From: Gammaproteobacteria bacterium
Lineage (GTDB): Bacteria > Gemmatimonadota > Gemmatimonadetes > Longimicrobiales > Gaopeijiaceae
Assembly (NCBI GenBank): GCA_028820325.1
Contig: JAPPJO010000134.1
Span: 1-61,188, forward strand
Length of the DNA: 61,188 nt
Direction: 5' to 3'
Notes under the pieces: generated by a model
The model's input: the letters and a program-made list of their open reading frames with translations, nothing else
Databases searched by the model: none
Told to the model about the DNA's origin: nothing
In this document: piece after piece, positions 32,142 through 42,000 of the stretch
Numbering within the stretch: position 1 is the first letter of the stretch
How the letters are laid out: the number at the start of each line of letters is the position of its first letter
Program-made: the position numbers and the translations under genes

Positions 32142-34853
32142 GTGACCGACTCGGAAAACGGGAGCGACCGGAGAAGAGACGACGACGCGGGGGCGGATGA
32201 CGCCTCCGGGGTCGACCGGTTCTTCGAGCAGCCGATCCTTTACTCGCCGTACGAGCATCCTTCGCGGCACTGGGAGTTGGACGCCGCCGGGCAGCCCACG
32301 CACAAGACGCTGAATTACCGTCGGCCCGCTTCCTTTATCTCGCCGATTCCGAAGCCGAAGCAGCGGAAGACCAAGAAGGGCCCGAAGGTCGAGCAGGTCG
32401 GGATGGTGCTCGACGAGGGCAAGGGACTCTCCACGGAAGAGCAGCAGTACCTCGCCGCGAACATCAACCGGGTGCGCGAGCGGGTGCACGAGTGGCGACT
32501 CATCCCGGATCCCGCGAACTGGCGTGTCACCCCCGAGACTGCGCGCTTGCTGCGTCACTGGCGGTCGCACCGGTTCTCCAGCATCCGACCCTTCTTCTGC
32601 CAGATCGAGGCGGTGGAGACCGCCATCTGGCTTACCGAGGTCGCGCGGCATTCGAAGCCGGGCCGAGACCTCTTGAAACACATGGAGGACGCCAGCGAGG
32701 AGGCCAATCCCGGCCTCTCGCGGATGGCCCTCAAGATGGCAACGGGCACCGGCAAGACCACGGTCATGGCCATGCTCATCGCATGGCAGACGATCAACGC
32801 GGTGCGAAGGCCCACGAGCCGGCGGTTCACGAAGGGATTCCTCGTCGTGACTCCCGGGATCACGATTCGGGATCGGCTGCGGGTGCTTCAGCCCAACGAT
32901 CCGGACAGCTACTACAAGGACCGCGAACTGGTACCCGGCGACATGCTGCCCGACCTGGGGCAGGCAAGGATCGTCATCACGAACTACCACGCGTTCAAGC
33001 ACCGGGAGCGCGTGAAGCTCGCCAAGGGCAGCCGTGCCCTGCTTCAGGGGCGGGGCCCCGCACCGGACACCACCGAGAGCACCGGCCAGATGCTTCAGCG
33101 CGTCATGCCCTCACTCATGGGTATGAAGCGGGTCATGGTCCTGAACGACGAGGCGCACCACTGCTACCGGGAGAACCCCAGGGAGGACGACGAGGGGCCG
33201 CTCAAGGGCGACGACCGGAAGGAAGCCAAGGAGAATACGGAGGCGGCACGGCTGTGGATCTCCGGCCTCGAGTCCGTGCAGAGGAAGCTCGGCATCAACC
33301 GCGTGATCGACCTCTCCGCCACTCCGTTCTTCCTCCGCGGATCGGGCTATGCCGAAGGCACCCTGTTTCCGTGGACGATGAGCGACTTCTCGCTCATGGA
33401 TGCGATCGAATGCGGGATCGTGAAGCTGCCCCGCGTTCCGGTGGCGGACAACATCCCGGGCGCGGAGATGCCCCGATTCCGCAGCCTGTGGGAGCACATT
33501 CGCCCCAAGATGCCGAAGAAGGGCCGCGGGAAGGCGGGGACGCTCGATCCGCTGAGCCTGCCACTCGACCTCAAGACGGCGCTGGACGCCCTGTACGGGC
33601 ACTACGAACGGACCTTCGAAGCCTGGCGCGAGGCGGGAATCCGCGTACCGCCCTGCTTCATCATCGTGTGCAACAACACGTCGACGTCGAAACTCGTCTA
33701 CGACTACGTTTCCGGGTTCGAGCGGGAGACGGAGAATGGCGCCCCGGCGGTTCAGAACGGACAGTTCCGCCTGTTCCGGAACTTCGACGACAACGACCAG
33801 CGGATCCCGAGACCCCGCACGCTACTCATCGACAGCCGCCAGCTCGAGTCCGGGGATGCGCTCGACCTGAAGTTCCGCAGGATGGCGGCCCCCGAGATCG
33901 ATCGCTTTCGCCGCGAGCGAATCGCGCGCACAGGGGACCGGCAGGCCGCCGAGAACATCACCGACCAGGATCTGCTTCGCGAAGTGATGAACACGGTCGG
34001 GAAGCTGGATCGCCTCGGCGATTCGATCCGCTGCGTCGTCTCCGTCTCGATGCTGACGGAGGGCTGGGATGCGAACACCGTGACGCACGTCCTCGGCGTG
34101 CGTGCGTTCGGGACCCAGCTCCTTTGCGAGCAGGTCGTGGGACGGGCGCTCCGCCGACAGTCCTACGATCTCAACAAGGACGGCCTCTTTGACGTCGAGT
34201 ACGCCGATGTTCTCGGGATCCCCTTCGACTTCACCGCCAAACCGGTCGTCGTGCGTCCGACGCCGCCCAAGGAGACGATCACGGTGCACGCGATGCGGCC
34301 CGAGCGCGACAAGCTCGAGATCCGCTTCCCTCGCGTCATCGGATACCGGGTGGAGCTACCCGAGGAGCGGTTGACCGCGGACTTCACGGAGGACTCCCGC
34401 CTCGAGCTCACGCCCGATCTCGTGGGGCCCTCGGTCACAAAGAACGAGGGGATCGTGGGCGAGGGCGTCGACCTGACCATTGAACACCTCAACGGGCGAT
34501 TGAACACCGTCAACTACCACCTTACCAAGCACCTCCTGTACACGAAGTGGCGGGACGCCGGGGAGACGCCCAAGCTGCACCTGTTCGGACAACTCAAGCA
34601 GATCTCACGCCGGTGGCTGGATACGTACCTCGTCTGCACGGGCGGAACGCATCCCGGCCAACTCCTGTACCGCGAACTGGCGGACATCGCCTGCGAGCGC
34701 ATTGCGGCGGCCATTCTGCGATCGGAAGGCGGGCGGCACGTGAGAGCGCTGCTCGACCCGTACAACCCCGAAGGCTCGACCGCGCACGTCCGCTTCGAGA
34801 CGACGAAGACGCATCGCTACGAGACCGATCCGCGACGCTGCCAAGTCAACTGA
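32142..34853 (+). CDS. res: Type III-like restriction helicase subunit, ends at internal stop
   Basis: The motor part (903 residues) of a type III-like restriction enzyme, superfamily 2. Walker A MATGTGKTT (about residue 200), DEAH box LNDEAHHCY (about 333), SAT motif DLSATPFFL (about 390) and motifs V/VI GWDANTVTHVLGVRAFG ... QVVGRALRR are intact. The frame stops at TGA 34851-34853 after CQVN, but continues in the same frame with AILDSSWEGEFCRVVEAHP and a nuclease domain to 35357. A single Trp (TGG) to TGA change best explains this: homologues, from memory, read VNW or VNY here. The motor can be made alone; cleavage needs the downstream piece. Followed by the methyltransferase gene. Confidence 0.88.
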   Translation: MTDSENGSDRRRDDDAGADDASGVDRFFEQPILYSPYEHPSRHWELDAAGQPTHKTLNYRRPASFISPIPKPKQRKTKKGPKVEQVGMVLDEGKGLSTEEQQYLAANINRVRERVHEWRLIPDPANWRVTPETARLLRHWRSHRFSSIRPFFCQIEAVETAIWLTEVARHSKPGRDLLKHMEDASEEANPGLSRMALKMATGTGKTTVMAMLIAWQTINAVRRPTSRRFTKGFLVVTPGITIRDRLRVLQPNDPDSYYKDRELVPGDMLPDLGQARIVITNYHAFKHRERVKLAKGSRALLQGRGPAPDTTESTGQMLQRVMPSLMGMKRVMVLNDEAHHCYRENPREDDEGPLKGDDRKEAKENTEAARLWISGLESVQRKLGINRVIDLSATPFFLRGSGYAEGTLFPWTMSDFSLMDAIECGIVKLPRVPVADNIPGAEMPRFRSLWEHIRPKMPKKGRGKAGTLDPLSLPLDLKTALDALYGHYERTFEAWREAGIRVPPCFIIVCNNTSTSKLVYDYVSGFERETENGAPAVQNGQFRLFRNFDDNDQRIPRPRTLLIDSRQLESGDALDLKFRRMAAPEIDRFRRERIARTGDRQAAENITDQDLLREVMNTVGKLDRLGDSIRCVVSVSMLTEGWDANTVTHVLGVRAFGTQLLCEQVVGRALRRQSYDLNKDGLFDVEYADVLGIPFDFTAKPVVVRPTPPKETITVHAMRPERDKLEIRFPRVIGYRVELPEERLTADFTEDSRLELTPDLVGPSVTKNEGIVGEGVDLTIEHLNGRLNTVNYHLTKHLLYTKWRDAGETPKLHLFGQLKQISRRWLDTYLVCTGGTHPGQLLYRELADIACERIAAAILRSEGGRHVRALLDPYNPEGSTAHVRFETTKTHRYETDPRRCQVN

Positions 34854-34892
34854 GCCATCCTCGACAGCTCGTGGGAGGGGGAGTTCTGCCGG

Positions 34893-35357
34893 GTGGTGGA
34901 GGCGCACCCGCAGGTTCTCTCCTATGTGAAGAACCACAACCTTGGGCTCGAGGTGCCGTACCGTCACAAGTCGGAAAACCGAACCTACATACCCGACTTC
35001 ATCGTGTTGATCGACGATGGACGGGGCACGGACGATCCGCTGCGGCTCGTCGTCGAGATCAAGGGTTTCCGAAGGGAAGACGCGAAGGACAAGAAGTTGG
35101 CAATGGAGAACTACTGGGTGCCCGGCGTCAACCGGCACGGCGGCCACGGCCGCTGGGCGTTCGCCGAGTTCAGGGAGGTGCTCGAACTGGAGGCGGATCT
35201 CGACGCCGTGATCGAGCACCGGTTCGGCCACATCGTCCGCGTCGCCACGGGAGACCCCGCCGCCGTCGCGGGCGAGGCCCTGATCCAGGCGGGCGGCTCC
35301 GACCCCGACGCGAGAGCCGCCCGTCTAGGGGCGGCGTACGATCCCGATACCCCTTAG
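34893..35357 (+). CDS. Separated C-terminal nuclease domain of Res
   Basis: The C-terminal 154 residues of the same restriction subunit, in frame with the motor part but after its TGA. It has the PD-(D/E)xK nuclease core: PDFIVLIDD followed by LRLVVEIKGFRRED (Asp...Glu-x-Lys). GTG 34893 is preceded by GGGAGGGGG (34873-34881), an unusually good ribosome site for a position inside a gene, so the domain could be made as a separate subunit. Alternatively the whole is a recent pseudogene, or the stop is a sequencing error. It ends 10 bases before the methyltransferase start. Confidence 0.75.
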   Translation: MVEAHPQVLSYVKNHNLGLEVPYRHKSENRTYIPDFIVLIDDGRGTDDPLRLVVEIKGFRREDAKDKKLAMENYWVPGVNRHGGHGRWAFAEFREVLELEADLDAVIEHRFGHIVRVATGDPAAVAGEALIQAGGSDPDARAARLGAAYDPDTP

Positions 35358-35367
35358 CGACGCTCAC

Positions 35368-38130
35368 ATGGCACGGAAAAAACAGCCCAAGAAGGTCGAG
35401 GCGCTGCGGCACCGAGAGGCCGCCCGCAAGCACATCCCCACGGCTGAATATCGCGCGGTGCTGGCCGACGAAGACCGCAGCCCCGTCCGAGTCGCGTACG
35501 AGCGCCGAAATCGCGACCTGGACCCGCAACTCGTTTGGCGCGGGAAAGATCACCAGGACGAACACGACCTGGCCGTCCAAGCCCCGCCCCTCTACATCCA
35601 GGAGAAGGTCCAACCCAAGGTTCTTATCGATGACCTCGCCCGGCACTCCAAGGCGGCCGCCCCGCCCGAGGAGACCATCGATCTCTTCGCTGACTTCAAC
35701 GGCCTGCCCGAAGATGCGACCGAAACGGAATTTTACCAGCACGATGCCAACTGGTCCAACCGGATGATTCTGGGCGACAGCCTCCAAGTGATGGCATCGC
35801 TTGCCGAGCGGGAGGAACTGCGCGGGAAGGTCCAGTGCATCTACTTCGACCCGCCCTACGGGATCAAGTTCAACTCCAACTTCCAGTGGTCCACCACCAG
35901 CCGTGACGTCAGGGACGGCAACCGCAACCACATGACGCGGGAGCCGGAGCAGGTCAAGGCGTTCCGCGACACTTGGCGCGACGGCATTCACTCCTACCTA
36001 ACGCACCTTCGGGACCGCCTCGCCGCGGCCCGCGATCTCCTGTCCGAGAGCGGGTCCATCTTGGTGCAGATCGGAGACGAGAACGTCCATCGCGTACGGG
36101 CGTTGATGGACGAGGTGTTCGGGGAGGATAACTATGTGGCGTTGATCTCGTTCAAAAAAACAACCTCTCTAACATCTGAATTTCTGTCTAACAACTACGA
36201 TTATCTGGTGTGGTATGCAAAATCTCGTACGGATTTGAAATATCGACGCCCATTGGTAGATAAAGGCTACGAGAGCGATCTGTCGTTCTATGGTTACTGG
36301 GAAGATGATGCGGGTGTCCGAAGGAGGGTCGTCAGTGGGGACGATGTGCCATTCGATCGGCGGTACTCGGTTGGCGACCTCACCAGCAGCCACGAGTACA
36401 GCGAAGGCAAGACTCCAGTCCCGTTCCGCGGACGGCGGTTCGAGCCGGGTCGCCGGTTTTGGACTACTTCGCCAGATGGTATGCGGCGGCTGAATCGAGC
36501 CAATCGACTGCATGAGAGTCGAGCATCGATCAGGTACGTACGTTTTTTCGACGACTACCCCGTACAACCGCTGGGTTCAACGTGGGTAGATACTGTCACG
36601 GGCCAGTACAGCGATCCGCGCCTTTACGTCGTGCAAACCGCTACGAAGGTCATCCAACGTTGTCTCCTCATGACCACGGATCCCGGCGATCTCGTCCTTG
36701 ATCCGACCTGCGGATCTGGGACCACCGCCTACGTCTCGGAACAGTGGGGCCGACGCTGGATCACCATCGACACGTCCCGAGTGGCCCTCGCCCTTGCACG
36801 AGCACGCGTCATGGGTGCCCGCTACTCCTACTACCTTCTCGCCGACAGCCCGGAGGGCCGGCGCAAAGAAGCGCAGACCATGCGCAAGGCACCCTCCGAA
36901 GAGCCCACCTACGGCCGCGTACGGCAGGGATTCGTCTACGAACGGGTGCCGCACATCACTCTGAAACAGATCGCCCACAACGCGGAAATCGACGTCATCT
37001 GGGAGCAGTACCAGAAGACACTTGAACCCCTTCGCGAGAAGTTGAACGCCCTGGTCGGCACCGAGTGGGAAGAATGGGAGATTCCCCGCCGCCCGGAGAG
37101 CTCCTGGGATTCCAAGATCCACAAGGTCCATGCCGATTGGTGGGAGGCTCGCATCGCTAGGCAGAAGGAAATCGACGCGTCCATCGCCGCGAACGCGCCG
37201 TTCGAGTACTTGTTCGACAGACCTTACGAAGACGAGAAGATCGTGCGTGTTGCGGGCCCATTCACGGTTGAGAGCCTGTCACCGCATCGCGTGCTCGGAA
37301 TGGGTACGGAGGGTCGGCTTCTGGATCAGGCGGCGGAGAAACCGCTCTCCGACTACGGCGAACGGCAGGACTTCGCGAGCATGATTCTCGACCAGCTGCG
37401 AACGGCAGGCGTTCAACAGGCTCGCAAGGTGGACCGGATCGATTTCACGTCCGTGACGGGCTGGCCCGGTGATTACATTTGCGCGATGGGACGGTACATG
37501 GAGGCCGGTCGCGCCCGGCGGGCGGGCATCCTGATCGGACCTGAATTCGGGACGGTGTCGCGTCCCGACTTGGTGGCGGCGGCGAAGGAGGCCGCGGAAG
37601 CCGGGTTCGACGCCGTGGTCGCATGCGCGTTTAACTACGACGCCCGCTCTGCGGATTTTGTCAAAGTCGGCCGCGTCCCCATCCTAAAGGCGCGCATGAA
37701 CGCGGATCTCCATATGGCCGATGAACTCAAGAACACGGGTGCGGGCAACCTGTTCGTGATCTTTGGCGAGCCGGACATCGACATTCGGAGCGCGGACGAC
37801 GAGCAGATTCAAGTGGAGATCAAGGGGGTCGATGTCTTCCACCCTGGTACCGGAGAGGTCCGCTCCGACGACACGGACGGCATCGCCTGCTGGTTCATCG
37901 ACACGGATTACAACGAGGAGAGCTTTTTCGTACGCCACGCATACTTCCTCGGCGCGAACGATCCCTACAGGGCGCTCAAGACCACGCTCAAGGCGGAGAT
38001 CGACCCAGATGCGTGGAGCACGCTGCGGAGCAACGTCTCTCGCCCGTTCCCCAAGCCCGAATCCGGCCGCATCGCCGTGAAGGTCATCAACCATCTCGGC
38101 GACGAGGTCATGAAGGTCTTCCGGGTATGA
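35368..38130 (+). CDS. mod: Type III-like DNA methyltransferase (Mod)
   Basis: A 920-residue site-specific DNA methyltransferase. Catalytic motif IV DPPYGIKF (about 160) precedes the SAM-binding motif I LDPTCGSGTT (about 444), the order of beta-class N6-adenine/N4-cytosine enzymes of type III systems. The stretch between them is the target-recognition region. Its bases (about 36140-36640) are visibly richer in A/T than the rest of the gene, a sign that the recognition segment was exchanged. The C-terminal ~400 residues are a long accessory domain. It should protect host sites and provide specificity to the split Res. Confidence 0.9.
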   Translation: MARKKQPKKVEALRHREAARKHIPTAEYRAVLADEDRSPVRVAYERRNRDLDPQLVWRGKDHQDEHDLAVQAPPLYIQEKVQPKVLIDDLARHSKAAAPPEETIDLFADFNGLPEDATETEFYQHDANWSNRMILGDSLQVMASLAEREELRGKVQCIYFDPPYGIKFNSNFQWSTTSRDVRDGNRNHMTREPEQVKAFRDTWRDGIHSYLTHLRDRLAAARDLLSESGSILVQIGDENVHRVRALMDEVFGEDNYVALISFKKTTSLTSEFLSNNYDYLVWYAKSRTDLKYRRPLVDKGYESDLSFYGYWEDDAGVRRRVVSGDDVPFDRRYSVGDLTSSHEYSEGKTPVPFRGRRFEPGRRFWTTSPDGMRRLNRANRLHESRASIRYVRFFDDYPVQPLGSTWVDTVTGQYSDPRLYVVQTATKVIQRCLLMTTDPGDLVLDPTCGSGTTAYVSEQWGRRWITIDTSRVALALARARVMGARYSYYLLADSPEGRRKEAQTMRKAPSEEPTYGRVRQGFVYERVPHITLKQIAHNAEIDVIWEQYQKTLEPLREKLNALVGTEWEEWEIPRRPESSWDSKIHKVHADWWEARIARQKEIDASIAANAPFEYLFDRPYEDEKIVRVAGPFTVESLSPHRVLGMGTEGRLLDQAAEKPLSDYGERQDFASMILDQLRTAGVQQARKVDRIDFTSVTGWPGDYICAMGRYMEAGRARRAGILIGPEFGTVSRPDLVAAAKEAAEAGFDAVVACAFNYDARSADFVKVGRVPILKARMNADLHMADELKNTGAGNLFVIFGEPDIDIRSADDEQIQVEIKGVDVFHPGTGEVRSDDTDGIACWFIDTDYNEESFFVRHAYFLGANDPYRALKTTLKAEIDPDAWSTLRSNVSRPFPKPESGRIAVKVINHLGDEVMKVFRV

Positions 38131-38170
38131 TCCGTTCATCTCCTGAGCGCGGGAGAGATCCGAACTAAAC

Positions 38171-38947
38171 ATGGAGATTTTCGTTAGTTGGGCAGGACGG
38201 GAGAGTCACTCCTTCGCCTTGATCCTTCGCAGATGGCTGCCTCAAGTTCTGCCGTTCGCCAGACCGTGGGTGTCATCGGAGGATATCCGTAAGGGGACGC
38301 GCTGGGATGAGGAGCTGTGGAGTCGTTTGCAACAGACATCGTATGCCCTCATCTGTGCGACTCCCGTCGCCGTCCGAAGTCCCTGGGTGAACTTTGAAGC
38401 GGGTGTGGTTGCTCGAGCTGTCGGCGTCGAATCACACGTGAGCCCTCTCTTGATTGGTATCTCGCCGGGCGATCTGGGTGATCTTCCGCTCGGCAAGTTC
38501 CAGTGTACCGAATTCACGGAGAGCGACATGGCTCGGCTCGTCAACGCGATCAACATTTCAGCAGCGGCACCTCTTCCCACGCCGCAGGTTACCGAGAGCT
38601 TCCGTCGGTTGTGGGGAGGTCTCCGCCAGGAGATCGAGCGCATCGACCTGCCCAACTTCGCTGACTACGGCGAGCAGGATGACTTCGAGGAGGAAACCGT
38701 CAGCGAGTGGTTGGAGGAGATCGAGGACAAGATACTCGCCACCGTCGCGTGGTCAGGTGATCACCATCCGCTGGAGTTGCAAGCGATTGTGAGAGATGTC
38801 GACGAGAATCACGTTCGCGCTCAGCATCATGTTGACCGCTTGGTCGGCCGGGGCTTCCTACACGAGAGGCTGAGCACCGGTCGCCCGCCCACCTATTTCG
38901 TGACGAAAGAGGGCCGCGCTTACGCAGTCGAAAACGATCTTGTCTGA
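38171..38947 (+). CDS. TIR-domain protein with C-terminal winged helix
   Basis: A 258-residue protein. N-terminal TIR fold: MEIFVSWAGRESHSFALIL, then SSEDIRKGTRWDEELWSRLQ and SPWVNFEAGVVARAV, where the WxxFEAG Glu is the usual NAD-cleaving residue of bacterial TIRs. Acidic linker at about 160-185. Residues about 190-258 look like a winged helix (LQAIVRDVDENHVRAQHHVD, GRPPTYFVTKEGRAYA), as in MarR-like sensors. It begins 40 bases after Mod on the same strand, so it may be expressed with the restriction system, and faces the Avs-like genes. NAD depletion on infection is the likely action; the trigger is unknown. Confidence 0.85.
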   Translation: MEIFVSWAGRESHSFALILRRWLPQVLPFARPWVSSEDIRKGTRWDEELWSRLQQTSYALICATPVAVRSPWVNFEAGVVARAVGVESHVSPLLIGISPGDLGDLPLGKFQCTEFTESDMARLVNAINISAAAPLPTPQVTESFRRLWGGLRQEIERIDLPNFADYGEQDDFEEETVSEWLEEIEDKILATVAWSGDHHPLELQAIVRDVDENHVRAQHHVDRLVGRGFLHERLSTGRPPTYFVTKEGRAYAVENDLV

Positions 38948-39050
38948 ACGTCACCGACTCGCCGAGACCGACCGCCCTCCGGGTCAGAGGAAGTTCACCA
39001 CCAGGCTGAACAGCACAATAACCCAGACATCCGGTGTCCGACTTTCGGAG

Positions 39051-42000
39051 TCACTTCCACTCGCTGGGATCGTCGATCATGGGATGCTGAAAACCATTCA
39101 CATGACCGTCGGAAAGTATGTACGCCCCAGACAGACGGAGCCAAGGATAGCGAGGACCCGTAGTACCAAAGCCCGGGGGAATCACGCGCTTCTCCCCGAC
39201 GACGGTCCAGCAGATCGTGAGCTTCTCGGAAGCCAGAAACTCTCCGAGAACATCCTCTCGAAGAAGTAGGGCGCTTGGACCCTCCGAGTGAACTGTGGGA
39301 TCCTGTGCCGCGACTCGATCCGCGTCATCTACAAAGTCGGCGCCCCGCCCGCTCCACCGGATTCCGAGACCGCTGACAAGATCGACATCCGGTAACCTCA
39401 GCGTGTAGGACTCGTCGATCGAACAATCGAAGCCCCCATGCTCACGCAGATATTCTCGCGTGACGGTTCGGAGCTTTACGGGACAACCGGCGGGCTGGTG
39501 CCAGCCATCGTCACCGTAGTACGGCTTCTCGAAGTAGCGAGAGGCGGGTGCCCATGCGTGCTCGCCCAAGAACGCGTGGTTTGTGCTGGACGCCTCCGGC
39601 ATCCTGTCGTCCCAGAAATCAATCTCGTTGGCCCACCGCAAGAAGGTCTCCGCGTCACCTGCTTGGATCAGGTAGCCGGTGCACTTACACCAAAGCTCAC
39701 GGCGCTCGACATCGATTGATTCACGATCTGTGGGCGTCGGCTGCTTCCAACGGAAGAAACCTCGGCCGTTCAACCACCGTAAGCCGTCGTCCGGGTTCGT
39801 GACGACGAGCAAACGCTCGACGACCGGGAAGTCGTTGCGGTTCGTAACCCAATCACGAGGCGCATCCGGATCTCCCCAGGAATCGTACCGAGCCGTTGCC
39901 CACCATGCGTCTGCATGGCCATCCCAGGAAGTTCCGCCTGGTACAGATTTCAGCGTGCATGACGGGTCGATGTCTCGATAGAAATCCTGCCAAGGTCCCT
40001 CGTACGCTTGATCCCCTTCTTCCTCCCGGAAATACTCTCGGTACTGGTAGTGATCGGAAATGAGCGCCATGATTTCGTGGTATGCGATCCACTGATATTT
40101 CTTGCCGATCCTCTCGGCTTTTGCCGCTTCGCGTCCGTTGTACCTGATGCTAAACTGGTCGAAGCGCCCAAAAAGTTCGGCCGTCCATCCCAGGTCGAAC
40201 ACGCGCCAGAGGACATATCGCTGGATTGCAGCGAGATCGAACCGCGGTGGATTGAGTGACTCGTAGTCATTCTCGGGAACTGACAATATTTCGGAAAGTC
40301 GCTCCGCATGCTCGTCGGAGAGAACCGCCTCCAGCGCAACGATGGCTTGCTCCCGTTCTGCTTCTAGCGCTGAAACCTCGGGCGAGTGGGCCTCCTCCGG
40401 CCCATCCACAAGGGTCTCCGCGTCCGAGGGATCAGGGCTCCGTGTTGCATCATCCTGCTCGCGCCGTGCAGGCCGCTCCAAAGAGAACGGCCGCAGCGCC
40501 TCCGCATGCGCTGCATAGGCGGCCTCAACCTCCTTCCAAACCGCAAGCTCATCGGACGAGAACTTGTTGACGAGGGAACGCAGGAGGTCCTTACGGCGCG
40601 GCGACGGCGTCCACGGCAGTTCATCGAGTTTGAGTGACAGCCAGGCGCTTACAGACGAGTTCGTACCGATCACATAGAACGCAAAGTCGTCATTCAAGAC
40701 GGAGCTACCGATCCGGTTCCGCGCCCACCGAAGGTCGCCGCCGTCATGAGATCCCTCGGACCAATCGGGCCGGAGGGCCTTGATGTCCTCCTCGGTCGGG
40801 ATCGTGGGCCATGTGCTCTTGTAGGGCGGACGAACGTGGTCGAGGACGATCTCAATCTCCGACCCAAGGTGAAGCGCACGTTCGACGACGCCGCGCGCAT
40901 AATCCCGAAGCAGGATGTGCGGGGGCGGACTCTCCTCGGCGAATACGCCCTCGTACACACAAGTTGCGAGAGTACCGACTGCGACGGGATCGTGACAGCG
41001 CATGGCGGCCCCGTACGCCACGGCGTAGATGCGTTCGGCCACGTACGGATCGTCGACATCAGCGAACCGCTGAACAAGCCGCAAGACTGCCGCCATGCGA
41101 CCGGTCAGAAGGTTCACGAGAGCCGTCGTTGCCCGGTCACGCAGAAACCGATTCGACGTAGTGAGCATCCACGAGAGTGCGACGGCGCACAGGTCAACGG
41201 CTTCGTCATCGACTGGCATACTCTGGTCCAACGAATACGCCCAATCCACAAGCCTGTCGACCGCACCCTGCTCACCATACGCGTGGTGAAGGTACACACT
41301 CCACCATGCGTCTCGATCCGGCATCGCGCCCTTGCGAAGTCGCTGATCGAGGAACCAGGCATTCAGGGGATGCTCGGGTAACGAAGCGACGGTGAGAAGC
41401 ACGTCGAGGGTATCGTGCAGATCGTACTCGTTCCTGCAAAGCTCGTTCAGCGCCCGGCGCGTGTCGTCTGAGAAAGCTGCGTATGTGCGCCAGACAAGGC
41501 TCTGCCGGAACGCACCCCCAAGTCCCCATCGACCAGCGCATTTCGGAGCGACGGAGATGAGTTCCTGTCCGATCCTCTCGGGAATCTGGATGCATAGGGC
41601 CTCTAAGAGGCCGGGCGACACGTACTTGCTTTTGTCGCAGATGAACGCCAGCGCCCCGGTCGCCGAAAAAGCAGCGGCGGGATCGTTGGCGTCCAGGTGC
41701 CCGCTCAGCAAGCTTCTGGCCATGAAGTGGTCGGCAAGGCGCTCGTATGCGGCGAAGACCGCCACCTCGGCAGGCGCATCTTGTGTGGACCTCACGCTCT
41801 CAACGAGGACACCCTCTGCGATCAGTCCCCGGTAGAGAGACCGCCCGAAGTCGCGCCCTGGAAGGAGGCGGTTGACCACGTCTTTCGCCTTCGCCAAAGG
41901 AAGCCAGGCAGCACGGGAGTCAGAGTCAAGGATCGCTTCCGCGACAGCTTCCACGGCTTGGCGTACGAGCGGCATCTGGTAATCGAAGTCAAGGCTCGAC

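Noticed and set aside
34840..34900. Frameshift in the Res gene
   Set aside because: Both parts are in the same frame (distance 2751 bases is a multiple of three); the break is a stop codon.
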